A DNA stretch of 31,305 nucleotides from NCBI GenBank assembly GCA_045614925.1, contig JAZLDV010000017.1, forward strand, positions 1 to 31,305. The letters are read 5' to 3'. Positions 16,132 to 24,212 of the stretch are shown here, piece by piece (positions within the stretch are counted from its first letter, which is position 1; every line of letters starts with the position of its first letter). A program made the translations under genes and the position numbers. Under the pieces are notes generated by a model that ran no database searches, was not told where the DNA came from, and was given only the letters and a program-made list of their open reading frames with translations. The stretch is from JAZLDV01 sp045614925. GTDB taxonomy: Bacteria > Bacillota_I > Bacilli_A > Erysipelotrichales > Coprobacillaceae.

Positions 16132-16945
16132 ATAAACCTTTCAATTGTTCACTTAATTCATCTAGCCATTCAGACTCATAATCTTCAATCATCCCTTTAT
16201 CAAATAATGAAGTTAATTCACTATCAAAAGGTAATTGACCAAATGCTTTACATTCATATTTTTCACACACTTCATTTAAATGTGATTTACCAAATACAAA
16301 GATCTTATGATCACATTCTGGACATCTTACATAACTCATATTTTCAATGATACCATAAATAGGAATATTCATAGCTTTCGCCATCTTCACTGCTTTTCCT
16401 ACAATCATACCAACTAATTCTTGAGGTGTTGTTACAATAACAATTCCATCAATTGGTAATGACTGATAAACAGTTAAAGGTACATCACCAGTACCAGGTG
16501 GCATATCGACAAACATATAGTCAACATCTTCCCACATAACATCACTCCAGAACTGTTTAATAACATTTCCTAAAACTGGTCCTCTCCATAAAACAGGATC
16601 ATCTGGATTATCTAATAATAAGTTAGAAGAAATAACTTTCATTCCATACTGTGACACAGCTGGAATAATTTCTCCTTCTACTGCATATAGCGGTGCATTC
16701 TCTACACCAAATGCTTTTGCTTGAGAAGGTCCTGTAATATCAGCATCTAATACAGCAACTTTAAATCCTTCTCTTTGTTTTAATACTGCTAATAATGAAG
16801 TTAAAGATGATTTTCCTACTCCACCTTTACCACTTACTACCCCAATCACTTTTTTTACATTCGAATGTTTGTTCATAGGTGCAATTAAACTTCTTTGTTC
16901 ACAGTTTTCATTACATGATGAACAATCATGATTACATTCACTCAT
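16130..16945 (-). CDS. Mrp/NBP35 family iron-sulfur carrier ATPase
   Basis: This P-loop ATPase family carries and transfers Fe-S clusters to target apoproteins. The deviant Walker A GKGGVGKSS (39-47) and DMPPGTGD (switch II) are clear. The N-terminus has a four-Cys motif CNHDCSSCNENC (C4, C8, C11, C15), similar to the ferredoxin-like motif of NBP35. A CPEC motif near residue 207 corresponds to the bridging-cluster cysteines, although it sits in a CPECDHK context. The ATG at 16945 is chosen over 16966 because AAGGAGGAG lies four bases before it and the Cys motif then sits at the extreme N-terminus (271 residues). Confidence 0.9.
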   Translation of the reverse strand: MSECNHDCSSCNENCEQRSLIAPMNKHSNVKKVIGVVSGKGGVGKSSLTSLLAVLKQREGFKVAVLDADITGPSQAKAFGVENAPLYAVEGEIIPAVSQYGMKVISSNLLLDNPDDPVLWRGPVLGNVIKQFWSDVMWEDVDYMFVDMPPGTGDVPLTVYQSLPIDGIVIVTTPQELVGMIVGKAVKMAKAMNIPIYGIIENMSYVRCPECDHKIFVFGKSHLNEVCEKYECKAFGQLPFDSELTSLFDKGMIEDYESEWLDELSEQLKGL

Positions 16946-16971
16946 AACACTCCTCCTTCTTAACATTTATA

Positions 16972-16977
16972 ATTATA
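16972..16977 (-). promoter_or_regulatory. Possible mrp promoter (-10 box)
   Basis: TATAAT on the minus strand lies about 27 bases before the mrp ATG, with only T-rich sequence at the -35 position. The upstream gene (YitT family) shows no terminator, so read-through transcription is also possible. Confidence 0.35.
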
Positions 16978-17012
16978 ATCTTATTTCACAAAAAAATAAA
17001 CACATTGGCTCA

Positions 17013-17873
17013 TTAATCGTGATGAATATATTCTTTCTTAAAAGTAAATCCTCTTCCTCTTACTTCATTAACTCTACTTACTATAATAAAAGCATGCTCA
17101 TCAATACTTAAAATCAATTCATTTAAACGAGGTAATTCTCTAGGAGAAATAACCGTTAACACAACAGGATATTCATTTTTCATATATCCTGTAATAGATT
17201 TAAGTAATGTCGAACCTCTATCTAACGTATAAATAATCTCATTATTAATACGTTCATATTCTTTAGATACAATCATAACTTCAGTCTGAAGCTGACCTAT
17301 AAGCAAGACTTTATCTAAAACAATTGTATAAACAAGAACTAATACAATTCCATATAAAACCATTTCTTTATCAGTATATAATGCTTGAGATAATAAAATA
17401 ATAAAATCAAACACATACATTGATACTGATACAGGGATTCCTAATTTCTTATTTAATACTAATGGAGGAATGTCCATCCCTCCTGTAGAAGCATGAGATT
17501 TAATAACTATACCTATAGCACTTCCTATCATAATTCCTCCTAGCAATGCAGCTAATAAAGGATCATCAGTCATTTTATTATATCCTATTGTTTTTTCAAA
17601 CACTCCTAATATTGCTGGAAAATAAACAGTACTCACTAATGTAGATAAAGCAAACTTTCTACCTAATATGTACCATCCAAGTAAAAACATTAATAAGTTA
17701 AACACAAAAACAAATACTGTAATAGGTATATTTAACATATTATGAACAGCTATCCCCATACCAGTTGAACCACCAGTAATCAAGCCATTAGGAACAACAA
17801 ACAAAACAACAGCTAAAGCATAAATAGTATTACCAAGCAATACTCCTAATATATTCGTTAATTTATTATTCAT
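17013..17873 (-). CDS. YitT family membrane protein (DUF161 and DUF2179 domains)
   Basis: This 286-residue protein begins LTNILGVLLGNTIYALAVVLFVVPNG, typical of the YitT family. About six hydrophobic segments up to residue 190 include the conserved GLITGGSTGMGIA and STGGMDIP motifs. A soluble C-terminal DUF2179 domain contains LDRGSTLL and GYM. The family is found in many Firmicutes and its transport or structural role is not established. TAGGAGGAG is directly before the ATG. The terminator of degV lies about 17 bases before the start, so its transcription probably depends on read-through or on a promoter overlapping that hairpin. Confidence 0.9.
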   Translation of the reverse strand: MNNKLTNILGVLLGNTIYALAVVLFVVPNGLITGGSTGMGIAVHNMLNIPITVFVFVFNLLMFLLGWYILGRKFALSTLVSTVYFPAILGVFEKTIGYNKMTDDPLLAALLGGIMIGSAIGIVIKSHASTGGMDIPPLVLNKKLGIPVSVSMYVFDFIILLSQALYTDKEMVLYGIVLVLVYTIVLDKVLLIGQLQTEVMIVSKEYERINNEIIYTLDRGSTLLKSITGYMKNEYPVVLTVISPRELPRLNELILSIDEHAFIIVSRVNEVRGRGFTFKKEYIHHD

Positions 17874-17880
17874 AACTCCT

Positions 17881-17915
17881 CCTAAAAATAAAGAAACTGC
17901 TTACACAGTTTCTTT
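17881..17915 (-). terminator. degV terminator
   Basis: AAAGAAACTG and CAGTTTCTTT (17890-17899 and 17906-17915) form a perfect 10-bp stem with a 6-base loop, followed by ATTTTTA on the minus strand. It stands between the DegV-family gene and the YitT-family gene. Confidence 0.75.
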
Positions 17916-17936
17916 ATTTTATCATTTATTTATGTT

Positions 17937-18788
17937 TTAATCAATAAATTGAATGACTGCACCTAACATCCCTTGTCCTAAATAAACACTTAATGTTGCT
18001 CCTACTTCTGCCTCAATGAATTGTACATAATCTGGGAATGCTTCCATCATTTTTTCTTTTAATAATTCATATCCTTCTAAATTATTTCCATGAGCAATAC
18101 AGATATTATATCTTCTACCTGCTCTCTCTTCATATTCTTTTTCACATAATGAAACAAGTTTACTTACTACTTTTTTACTTCCTCTTACTTTAGCAACAGA
18201 ATTAATTTGACCATCTTCTGCAAAAGAAAGAATAGGAACAATATTTACAACACTTCCTAATAAATAAGCAGCTTTACCAATACGTCCACCTTTTTCTAAT
18301 AAATCTAATGAAGGAATAGAGAAGAATGCTTTCGTATTTGATGATAAAGTTTTTACAATCTCTTTTAATTCTTCAAAAGATTTTCCTTCTTCAATATATT
18401 TAGCCATTTGTAATACAATACATCCATTTCCTAAACTTGCATTACAAGTATCTACAACCTCTACATTATCATAATCTAAAGCTAATAATCTAAATTGATT
18501 AAATGTTCCAGATAATCCAGATGATAAAGGAATAATGAAGGCATGAGTATATCCTTTTTTAAATACTTCTTTAATTGTATTTGTAATATCTTCTCCTTGT
18601 GGTGAAGAAGTTTTTAACATTTCATTTTGTTGTTTTAAATAAACATCTTGAGCTGTAATATTCACCGAATCTTTATATTCACCATCTCTACTTTGAATAA
18701 TTAAAGGAACAACATGAATATCGTATTTGTTTCTATAACTTACAGGAATATCAGCACATGAATCAGTAATTAATGCAATTTTTTCCAT
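17937..18788 (-). CDS. DegV family fatty-acid-binding protein
   Basis: DegV/FakB proteins bind a fatty acid in a buried tunnel and, in many Firmicutes, present it to the kinase FakA for incorporation into phospholipid. The 283-residue protein begins KIALITDSCADIP (ligand-pocket loop), has KTSSPQGEDI around residue 60, IPLSSGLSGTFN around residue 88, DLLEKGGRIGKAA around residue 161 and a C-terminal GATLSVYLGQGMLGA that closes the pocket. Length and motifs are normal. AAGGAGG lies six bases before the ATG. It is divergent from a TetR-family gene, which may regulate it. Confidence 0.93.
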   Translation of the reverse strand: MEKIALITDSCADIPVSYRNKYDIHVVPLIIQSRDGEYKDSVNITAQDVYLKQQNEMLKTSSPQGEDITNTIKEVFKKGYTHAFIIPLSSGLSGTFNQFRLLALDYDNVEVVDTCNASLGNGCIVLQMAKYIEEGKSFEELKEIVKTLSSNTKAFFSIPSLDLLEKGGRIGKAAYLLGSVVNIVPILSFAEDGQINSVAKVRGSKKVVSKLVSLCEKEYEERAGRRYNICIAHGNNLEGYELLKEKMMEAFPDYVQFIEAEVGATLSVYLGQGMLGAVIQFID

Positions 18789-18943
18789 AGTAATCCTCCT
18801 TATACACGCATTGAAAATATATTGAATTTATGCTATATTATCAATGACTTTACAAGTGTAACATCATCGTATTTATATTTCAATTGTATTTGCTCGGCTT
18901 GTACATATTTGAAATTTTTGTAACATCATATAAGGAGATATCT
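18789..18943. promoter_or_regulatory. Divergent degV-tetR control region
   Basis: The 155-base gap holds a candidate plus-strand promoter TTTACA (18849-18854), 17 bases, TTTATA (18872-18877). It also has the near-palindrome TTACAAGTGTAA (18850-18861) overlapping that -35 box, and an 11-base direct repeat TGTAACATCAT at 18857-18867 and 18919-18929. A TetR dimer could bind the palindrome; this is inference. The repeats themselves are plain in the sequence. Confidence 0.45.
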
Positions 18944-19489
18944 ATGGAACAAAAACAAGCATTAAAATTATCAAATGATGAACTTTATCATATTACAAAA
19001 GAATCTTTACAGACCGCATTACTTCAGTTAATGAAAATGAAAAACTTTGAAGACATCACAATTACTGAATTGGTTAAAAAATCCGGTGTTTCTCGTACAG
19101 CTTTTTATAGACACTATAATACAAAAGAAGATATTGTAAGAGAAATGACCCATGAATTTTTAGATGGTCTAGAAGGTCTTTTATCTAATCCATTTTTATT
19201 ACACAATCTATATGAATTATTTTTAGAATTATTTAACTATATTACAAAATATAAAGATGTATTTGAAATCTTAGATAAATCACATTATCCAAAACAGTTA
19301 TATCATCAGTCTATGTCTTTTTTAGATCGAATTATTAAAACTAAAAACTCAAGAGAATATTATTATATTGTAGGTATCGAAGGTGCAATTACAAAAATAT
19401 TATTCCATTGGTTTAATAATGGTATGAAAGAAACGCCTGAAGAAATGGCAAAATTATGTACTGATATTATTAAACATAAATATTTATAA
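18944..19489 (+). CDS. TetR/AcrR family transcriptional regulator
   Basis: This 181-residue protein has an N-terminal helix-turn-helix (about 39-58, ITELVKKSGVSRTAFYRHYN) and a helical ligand-binding domain without a family motif I can name. The ATG at 18944 is preferred over an upstream in-frame start because TAAGGAGATATCT precedes it. It is transcribed divergently from the DegV-family gene; TetR proteins often repress the adjacent gene and themselves. A good terminator follows. Confidence 0.92.
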   Translation: MEQKQALKLSNDELYHITKESLQTALLQLMKMKNFEDITITELVKKSGVSRTAFYRHYNTKEDIVREMTHEFLDGLEGLLSNPFLLHNLYELFLELFNYITKYKDVFEILDKSHYPKQLYHQSMSFLDRIIKTKNSREYYYIVGIEGAITKILFHWFNNGMKETPEEMAKLCTDIIKHKYL

Positions 19490-19520
19490 AGCAGTCTTAT
19501 ATTAGCTAAGACTGCTTTTA
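19488..19520 (+). terminator. tetR terminator
   Basis: AAAGCAGTCTTA and TAAGACTGCTTT (19488-19499 and 19507-19518) form a 12-bp stem with a 7-base loop directly at the tetR stop codon. The following T tract is short. Confidence 0.7.
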
Positions 19521-19522
19521 TA

Positions 19523-19547
19523 TTGCATAATATATTGAATTATGCAA
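19523..19547. repeat. 25-bp inverted repeat at the Y-family polymerase promoter (candidate operator)
   Basis: TTGCATAAT and ATTATGCAA are perfect 9-bp arms separated by seven bases. The repeat covers the -35 hexamer and the first part of the spacer of the promoter at 19535-19563, which is the normal position for a repressor operator. It does not resemble the Bacillus-type LexA box. No T tract follows it, so it is not a terminator. Confidence 0.55.
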
Positions 19548-19563
19548 CTTTGTTATGTATAAT
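19535..19563 (+). promoter_or_regulatory. Promoter of the Y-family polymerase/YolD operon
   Basis: TTGAAT (19535-19540), a 17-base spacer and a perfect TATAAT (19558-19563) lie 22 bases upstream of the ATG. A 25-bp inverted repeat overlaps the -35 side. Confidence 0.75.
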
Positions 19564-19585
19564 GGCATTGTAAAGGAGGATTTCT

Positions 19586-20842
19586 ATGAAAAAAGTTTAT
19601 ATGTGTATTGATTTGAAGTCTTTCTTTGCTTCTGTTGAATGCAGTGAAAGACACATTGATCCCTTTGATACATGTTTAGCTGTTGTTGATAGTGAAAGAG
19701 GAAAAGGAAGCATATGTCTAGCTATTACTCCTAAAATGAAGGAACTAGGCATATCAAATCGTTGTCGATTATATGAAATACCTGAAGACCTTGATTATAT
19801 TCAGGCTAAACCAAGAATGCAATTATATATGGATTATGCAGCACGTATCTATAGTATTTATCTTAAATATGTATCTTCACAAGACATTCATGTTTATTCT
19901 ATAGATGAAGTTTTTATTGATGTATCTTCATATCTATATATGTATAATATGAGAGCTTTCGAACTTGCTCAGATGATTATCAATGATATTTTTGAAACAA
20001 CTCATATACGTGCAACTGTAGGCATAGGGACAAATATGTATCTTGCGAAAATCGCATTAGATCTGCTTGCTAAAAAAGATCCTAGTTTTATCGCCAGTTT
20101 AAATGAAGATATGTATCATAAATATTTATGGGACCACACACCATTAACTGACTTTTGGCAAGTAGGAAGAGGAATTGCAAACAGACTAGAGAAATATGAT
20201 ATTTATACAATGAGAGATATTACTTTATGTCATGAAGATATTCTTTATAAGGAATTTGGTATTAATGCTGAATATCTGATAGATCATGCATGGGGTAAAG
20301 AACCTACAACTATTGAAGATATAAAAAGATATAAACCTAAAAATAACTCTATGTCTCATGGACAGGTATTATGTGAAGATTATAATTATGAAGATGCTTT
20401 GCTTGTTGTAAAAGAAATGGTGGAATTAAAAGTATTAGATCTGGTAGATCATCATCTTGCGAGTGACTGCATTTTTTTACATATTGGATATTCAAAAAAC
20501 ATGCATAAATCTACAGGCGGATCTATGAGTCTAAGCGTACGTACAAATTCTTATTCGATTATGCTTGAACAGTTTATTTATCTGTACAAAAAAACAACAA
20601 ATCCTTATTATCCAATCAGAAGAATTACTATTGGGTTTTCTAATCTTGTTGATGAAATATATGAATATTATGATCTTTTTACAGATATGGAAACAATTGA
20701 AAAAGAAAGACAATTACAGCATGCTCTTATTGATATCAAACAGAAATTCGGAAAGAATGCAGTATTAAAAGGAATGAATACATTTGAAAGTTCTACGACA
20801 ATAAAAAGAAATAAACTTATAGGAGGTCACAATGCCAAATAA
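19586..20842 (+). CDS. Y-family DNA polymerase (UvrX/UmuC-like)
   Basis: This is a translesion DNA polymerase used when replication meets damaged template. Catalytic carboxylates are visible as D9 in CIDLKSFFASVEC and D107/E108 in YSIDEVFIDV. An HhH region follows (about 190-215, DFWQVGRGIANRLEKYDIYT), then the C-terminal little-finger domain. At 418 residues and beside a YolD-like gene it resembles the UvrX/UmuC-like group rather than DinB. AAAGGAGG precedes the ATG, and its 3' end overlaps the yolD-like gene by 11 bases. Confidence 0.92.
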   Translation: MKKVYMCIDLKSFFASVECSERHIDPFDTCLAVVDSERGKGSICLAITPKMKELGISNRCRLYEIPEDLDYIQAKPRMQLYMDYAARIYSIYLKYVSSQDIHVYSIDEVFIDVSSYLYMYNMRAFELAQMIINDIFETTHIRATVGIGTNMYLAKIALDLLAKKDPSFIASLNEDMYHKYLWDHTPLTDFWQVGRGIANRLEKYDIYTMRDITLCHEDILYKEFGINAEYLIDHAWGKEPTTIEDIKRYKPKNNSMSHGQVLCEDYNYEDALLVVKEMVELKVLDLVDHHLASDCIFLHIGYSKNMHKSTGGSMSLSVRTNSYSIMLEQFIYLYKKTTNPYYPIRRITIGFSNLVDEIYEYYDLFTDMETIEKERQLQHALIDIKQKFGKNAVLKGMNTFESSTTIKRNKLIGGHNAK

Positions 20843-21176
20843 TGCAGCACGTGCAAAATTATTTATGCCTTTTGATTCATTAAAAGGATTTCAGGAATGC
20901 TTAAGACAAAAAGAAAAAATTATTGTTCCTAAAAAAATATTGCTAGAAGATCATCTTTCCATTTTAAATCATACACTACAATCTATGACTATAGGTGATA
21001 TGATACAAGTGACTTACTATTATTATGATCACTATAGACAGATAACTGGTCTATTATCAAAAATTGATCTTCTTAATAATAAAACAATTTATGTTGTCAC
21101 TACACCTGTTCCTATTGCTGATATTATTGATTTAGAGATTATAAAAAAAAGAGAATCACAAATTTTATCTAAATAA
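20832..21176 (+). CDS. YolD-like family protein
   Basis: This 114-residue protein begins with NNAARAKLFMPFDSLKGFQE, the RAKxFMPFxALKG motif of YolD-like proteins that accompany Y-family polymerases in Firmicutes. The rest is predicted beta-rich with VTYYYYDHYRQITG. AGGAGG precedes the ATG, which lies inside the end of the polymerase gene, so the two are coupled. Its molecular role is not established; a partner or regulator of the polymerase is likely from context. Confidence 0.88.
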   Translation: MPNNAARAKLFMPFDSLKGFQECLRQKEKIIVPKKILLEDHLSILNHTLQSMTIGDMIQVTYYYYDHYRQITGLLSKIDLLNNKTIYVVTTPVPIADIIDLEIIKKRESQILSK

Positions 21177-21232
21177 CTATTTTCACTCCCTGTCTATTTG
21201 TTATAAAATAAATAGATAAGGAGCGTGATTGT

Positions 21233-22096
21233 ATGAATAAAGCTAAATTACAGTTAATAACATCTATGACCATATTTGGAACAATAGGTCTTTTCGTCAG
21301 ATATATTCCTTTATCTTCGTCTGCTATTGCTTTTGCAAGAGGATTGATTGGTTCTTTATTTCTTATTGCATTTTTATCTCTAAAAAAAGAAAAAATACAA
21401 TTTTCATCTATCCGATCATCTTTTATGCCATTAGCATTATCAGGTATACTTATTGGAATAAACTGGATATTATTATTTGAATCCTATAAATATACAAGTA
21501 TTGCAACAGCAACACTTTGTTATTACTTTGCCCCTATATTTGTAATGATAGCATCAGTATTTTTATTTAAAGAACATTTATCAATAAACAAAATAATATG
21601 TATTGTCGTTGCTTTTATAGGTATGATCTTTGTATCAGGAATATTAGAAATTAAGTCATTTAATCTTTTAGAAATGAAAGGTGTATTATTAGGATTAGCG
21701 GCAGCATTGTTATATGCTACAGTTGTATTAATGAATAAATATATCAGAAATATAAAATCATATGATAAAACATTAATTCAGCTAAGCTTTGCAGCACTTA
21801 TCATGTTTGTTTATATTCTTATTACAAAAGAATATGAACATATACAGCTTACTCTAACATCAGGAATTCTTCTTGTTGTAGTGGGCATTATACATACTGG
21901 TTTAGCCTATACGCTATATTTTTCATCAATCGAACATCTAGATAGCCAAACTATTGGTTTAATGAGTTATATTGATCCTATTGTTGCTATTATCTTATCA
22001 GTATGTTTATTACATGAATCTTTAACACTATTAAGTATTATAGGTGCAATTATGGTATTAGGTTCTACTTGTATAAATGAAATCATAAATAAATAG
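21233..22096 (+). CDS. EamA/DMT family transporter
   Basis: This 287-residue integral membrane protein has about ten transmembrane helices arranged as two EamA repeats (about 5-135 and 150-285). Repeat features include PLSSSAIAFARGLIGSL, YYFAPIFVMIASVFLFKEHLS and SYIDPIVAIILSVCLLHESLT, the conserved proline-containing end of each half. Family members export or import metabolites such as amino acids; the substrate cannot be inferred. AAGGAG lies nine bases before the ATG, and a weak TATAAA sits about 36 bases upstream. Confidence 0.93.
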   Translation: MNKAKLQLITSMTIFGTIGLFVRYIPLSSSAIAFARGLIGSLFLIAFLSLKKEKIQFSSIRSSFMPLALSGILIGINWILLFESYKYTSIATATLCYYFAPIFVMIASVFLFKEHLSINKIICIVVAFIGMIFVSGILEIKSFNLLEMKGVLLGLAAALLYATVVLMNKYIRNIKSYDKTLIQLSFAALIMFVYILITKEYEHIQLTLTSGILLVVVGIIHTGLAYTLYFSSIEHLDSQTIGLMSYIDPIVAIILSVCLLHESLTLLSIIGAIMVLGSTCINEIINK

Positions 22097-22123
22097 GCAT
22101 GTGTAAACACATGCCTAACTTTT
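22095..22123. terminator. Convergent terminator between the EamA and M20 genes
   Basis: AGGCATGTG-TAAA-CACATGCCT (22095-22103 and 22108-22116) is followed by AACTTTTTT on the plus strand. The stem includes bases of both stop codons. It probably ends the plus-strand transcript and may also act on the minus strand. Confidence 0.75.
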
Positions 22124-23536
22124 TTGAATAATTGTTTTATAAAAGTCAACACCCATAGGTAATGTTGCACTATAAATATTTTCATTTGCTGCATGAACAC
22201 TTGCATATTGCTGTTTATCAATATACAAAGGAGCAAAACGAATACAATTTTCACTGACTTCTTTATAATATTTTGCATCAGTTCCACCTGTCATAACGTA
22301 CGGACATACGCCAATACCTGGATAAATTTCATGAATTGTCTGTTCAACAAGTTTAAACTGTTCTCCTTTAAAATCAACAATCGGACAAGGATCATCACTA
22401 TAAATAACTTCTGTATCAATGTTATATTTTTTTGCAACTTTAGAAATACATTCGATACTTTCTTTTGTAGGCTGATGTTGAATAAATCTCATATTTCCTA
22501 CAACATATGCCTCTGTTGGTAAAACATTCGCACCATCAGACCCTTTACTCATTGTAAATGCTAAAGTTGTACGAAGCATAGCAGCAGCTGCTGAACTGAC
22601 TAAAGGAATAACTTTAATAATTAATGGTTTAAATAACCACATATTAGAAAATAATAATTTCATACCAAAATCCATATTAGGAGCCATTCTTTTAAACATT
22701 TCTTCAACAACAGGTGACATATGTGTTTTAAAAGGATTATGCTTTTCTACATCACTCATAAACTGCCCTAATCTAACTAAAGGTGTCCCTTTACTAGGAG
22801 CACTTGCATGCCCTCCTGTTCCTTTGGCAATAAATTTAACATCACCATATCCTTTTTCTACAATACCAACCATACCATAAGTTCCATGAACTCCACCTAC
22901 TGGTTCTTCTAAGACCATCCCTCCTTCATCTAAAACAAGTTTTAAATGAACTCCATGATCTTTTAAATATTTTACAGTTGCAGGAGCACCATCTCCACTC
23001 CATTCCTCAGTACAGCTGCTTGCAATATAAACATCACACTTAGGAGTATAACCACTTTCTAATAATTCTTCTACTGATGTAAAAATACAGAAAAGACTTG
23101 CTTTCGTATCAACAGTTCCTCTTCCCCATACTCTACCTAATTCATCAATATCTCCACTAAATGGTTCATGTTCCCATTCACCTTGCGCTTCAACAACATC
23201 ACTGTGACTCATTAATAAAATAGGTTCACTATCACTTTGACCTTTCCATTTAAACAATAAACTTCCATCAAATACATGTTTTTCTAAATTTTGATGTACT
23301 AATGGAAATAATTGTTCTAATGTTTTATGATACTCATAATATTGACTTCTATCTTTTTGATTTCTACATGATATAGTTACATGTTGAACCATTTTAGATA
23401 ATTTTTCTCCATACTGCTTAGATCTTTCATTGTTTACAAGATTAACTTTTGCTGTGTATGCTGATGTTGGTTTTAATAATAATGTTTTGATAATAACAAA
23501 TAATACAAATAAGACAATAAACAATAAAATAATCAT
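22115..23536 (-). CDS. Membrane-anchored M20-family peptidase
   Basis: The 473-residue protein starts with a single hydrophobic helix (1-18) and then a metallopeptidase of the M20 family (the CPS1/PM20D1-like group). Metal and catalytic residues are visible in LLMSHSDVVEAQG, GRGTVDTKAS, SSCTEEWSGDGA, VLDEGGMV, GTGGHASAPS, TGGTDAKYY and YASVHAANENI. The helix would place the catalytic domain at the membrane, probably on the outside. The ATG at 23536 is chosen over an upstream start at 23572 because AAAGGAAAG precedes it. It starts one base after the stop of a polytopic membrane protein, in a three-gene operon. Confidence 0.9.
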   Translation of the reverse strand: MIILLFIVLFVLFVIIKTLLLKPTSAYTAKVNLVNNERSKQYGEKLSKMVQHVTISCRNQKDRSQYYEYHKTLEQLFPLVHQNLEKHVFDGSLLFKWKGQSDSEPILLMSHSDVVEAQGEWEHEPFSGDIDELGRVWGRGTVDTKASLFCIFTSVEELLESGYTPKCDVYIASSCTEEWSGDGAPATVKYLKDHGVHLKLVLDEGGMVLEEPVGGVHGTYGMVGIVEKGYGDVKFIAKGTGGHASAPSKGTPLVRLGQFMSDVEKHNPFKTHMSPVVEEMFKRMAPNMDFGMKLLFSNMWLFKPLIIKVIPLVSSAAAAMLRTTLAFTMSKGSDGANVLPTEAYVVGNMRFIQHQPTKESIECISKVAKKYNIDTEVIYSDDPCPIVDFKGEQFKLVEQTIHEIYPGIGVCPYVMTGGTDAKYYKEVSENCIRFAPLYIDKQQYASVHAANENIYSATLPMGVDFYKTIIQKS

Positions 23537-23537
23537 A

Positions 23538-24200
23538 TTATAACTTTCCTTTCTTGAATAACACAAATCCAATAGCTAATGCTAATGCACCACTAGGAAT
23601 CATTAATATACTTGTAGAAGATATTAACGAAGGAACAAAAATACATAATGCACTCATTAAAATAAGTGGAATAAATGCAATACGTGGACTTTTTATAAAA
23701 TATTTAATTCCTAATGCCCCAAATAAAGCAGGAACAACATTATCAAATGCAGGTTGTAATAAAGGAGTCTGTAAAATAGGTTGTAAAGGAACTAATAAAA
23801 TAACTCCTACTAATACAACTAAAGTTGTTGTAATTGCACTCACTGCAACTGACATTGTGGAAATAATCTCATGTTCTGGAGTACCAGGTGTTGTTTTAGC
23901 AATATCCTGAGAATTCATAACACAAGGAATTTTCATATTTGTTACATTTCCTGTAATAAATGATAAATAGCTTCCTCCAGTCCCTAAAAGAGGTGCATAA
24001 ACTAAGAACTCTACAATAGATACAGGAAAATAAATAATACCTACAGTTGCGATACCTGCTAAAAATCCTTTCCAATCAATAGAAACACCATTGACCATTG
24101 CAACAATAAAAGGAAGAGAAATTAATAGAATTAAAGTCAAAATAGAAGTTATTACCCCTAATTTATGTAATCCATCATTAAATTTTTTATACTCATTCAT
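23538..24200 (-). CDS. Polytopic membrane protein, partner of the DUF5058-like protein
   Basis: This 220-residue protein has about six hydrophobic segments (roughly 16-36, 44-70, 115-142, 150-168, 172-190, 195-214), with a loop PLLGTGGSYLSFITGNVTNMKIPC that is rich in Gly, Ser and Asn and looks like a binding region. I do not recognise a characterised family. It sits 12 bases after the DUF5058-like gene and directly before the membrane-anchored M20 peptidase. The simplest reading is that both membrane proteins form one transporter whose substrate or product is handled by the peptidase; this is inference. Confidence 0.75.
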   Translation of the reverse strand: MNEYKKFNDGLHKLGVITSILTLILLISLPFIVAMVNGVSIDWKGFLAGIATVGIIYFPVSIVEFLVYAPLLGTGGSYLSFITGNVTNMKIPCVMNSQDIAKTTPGTPEHEIISTMSVAVSAITTTLVVLVGVILLVPLQPILQTPLLQPAFDNVVPALFGALGIKYFIKSPRIAFIPLILMSALCIFVPSLISSTSILMIPSGALALAIGFVLFKKGKL

Positions 24201-24212
24201 ACTCTTTTCCTC

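Noticed and set aside
19490..19585. Bacillus-type LexA/SOS box before the Y-family polymerase
   Set aside because: No CGAAC-N4-GTTCG-like sequence is present; the only palindrome is the TTGCATAAT inverted repeat reported separately.
23554..23910. 118-residue plus-strand ORF opposite the membrane protein gene
   Set aside because: Antisense shadow with no ribosome binding site; the minus-strand protein has clear transmembrane helices and operon context.
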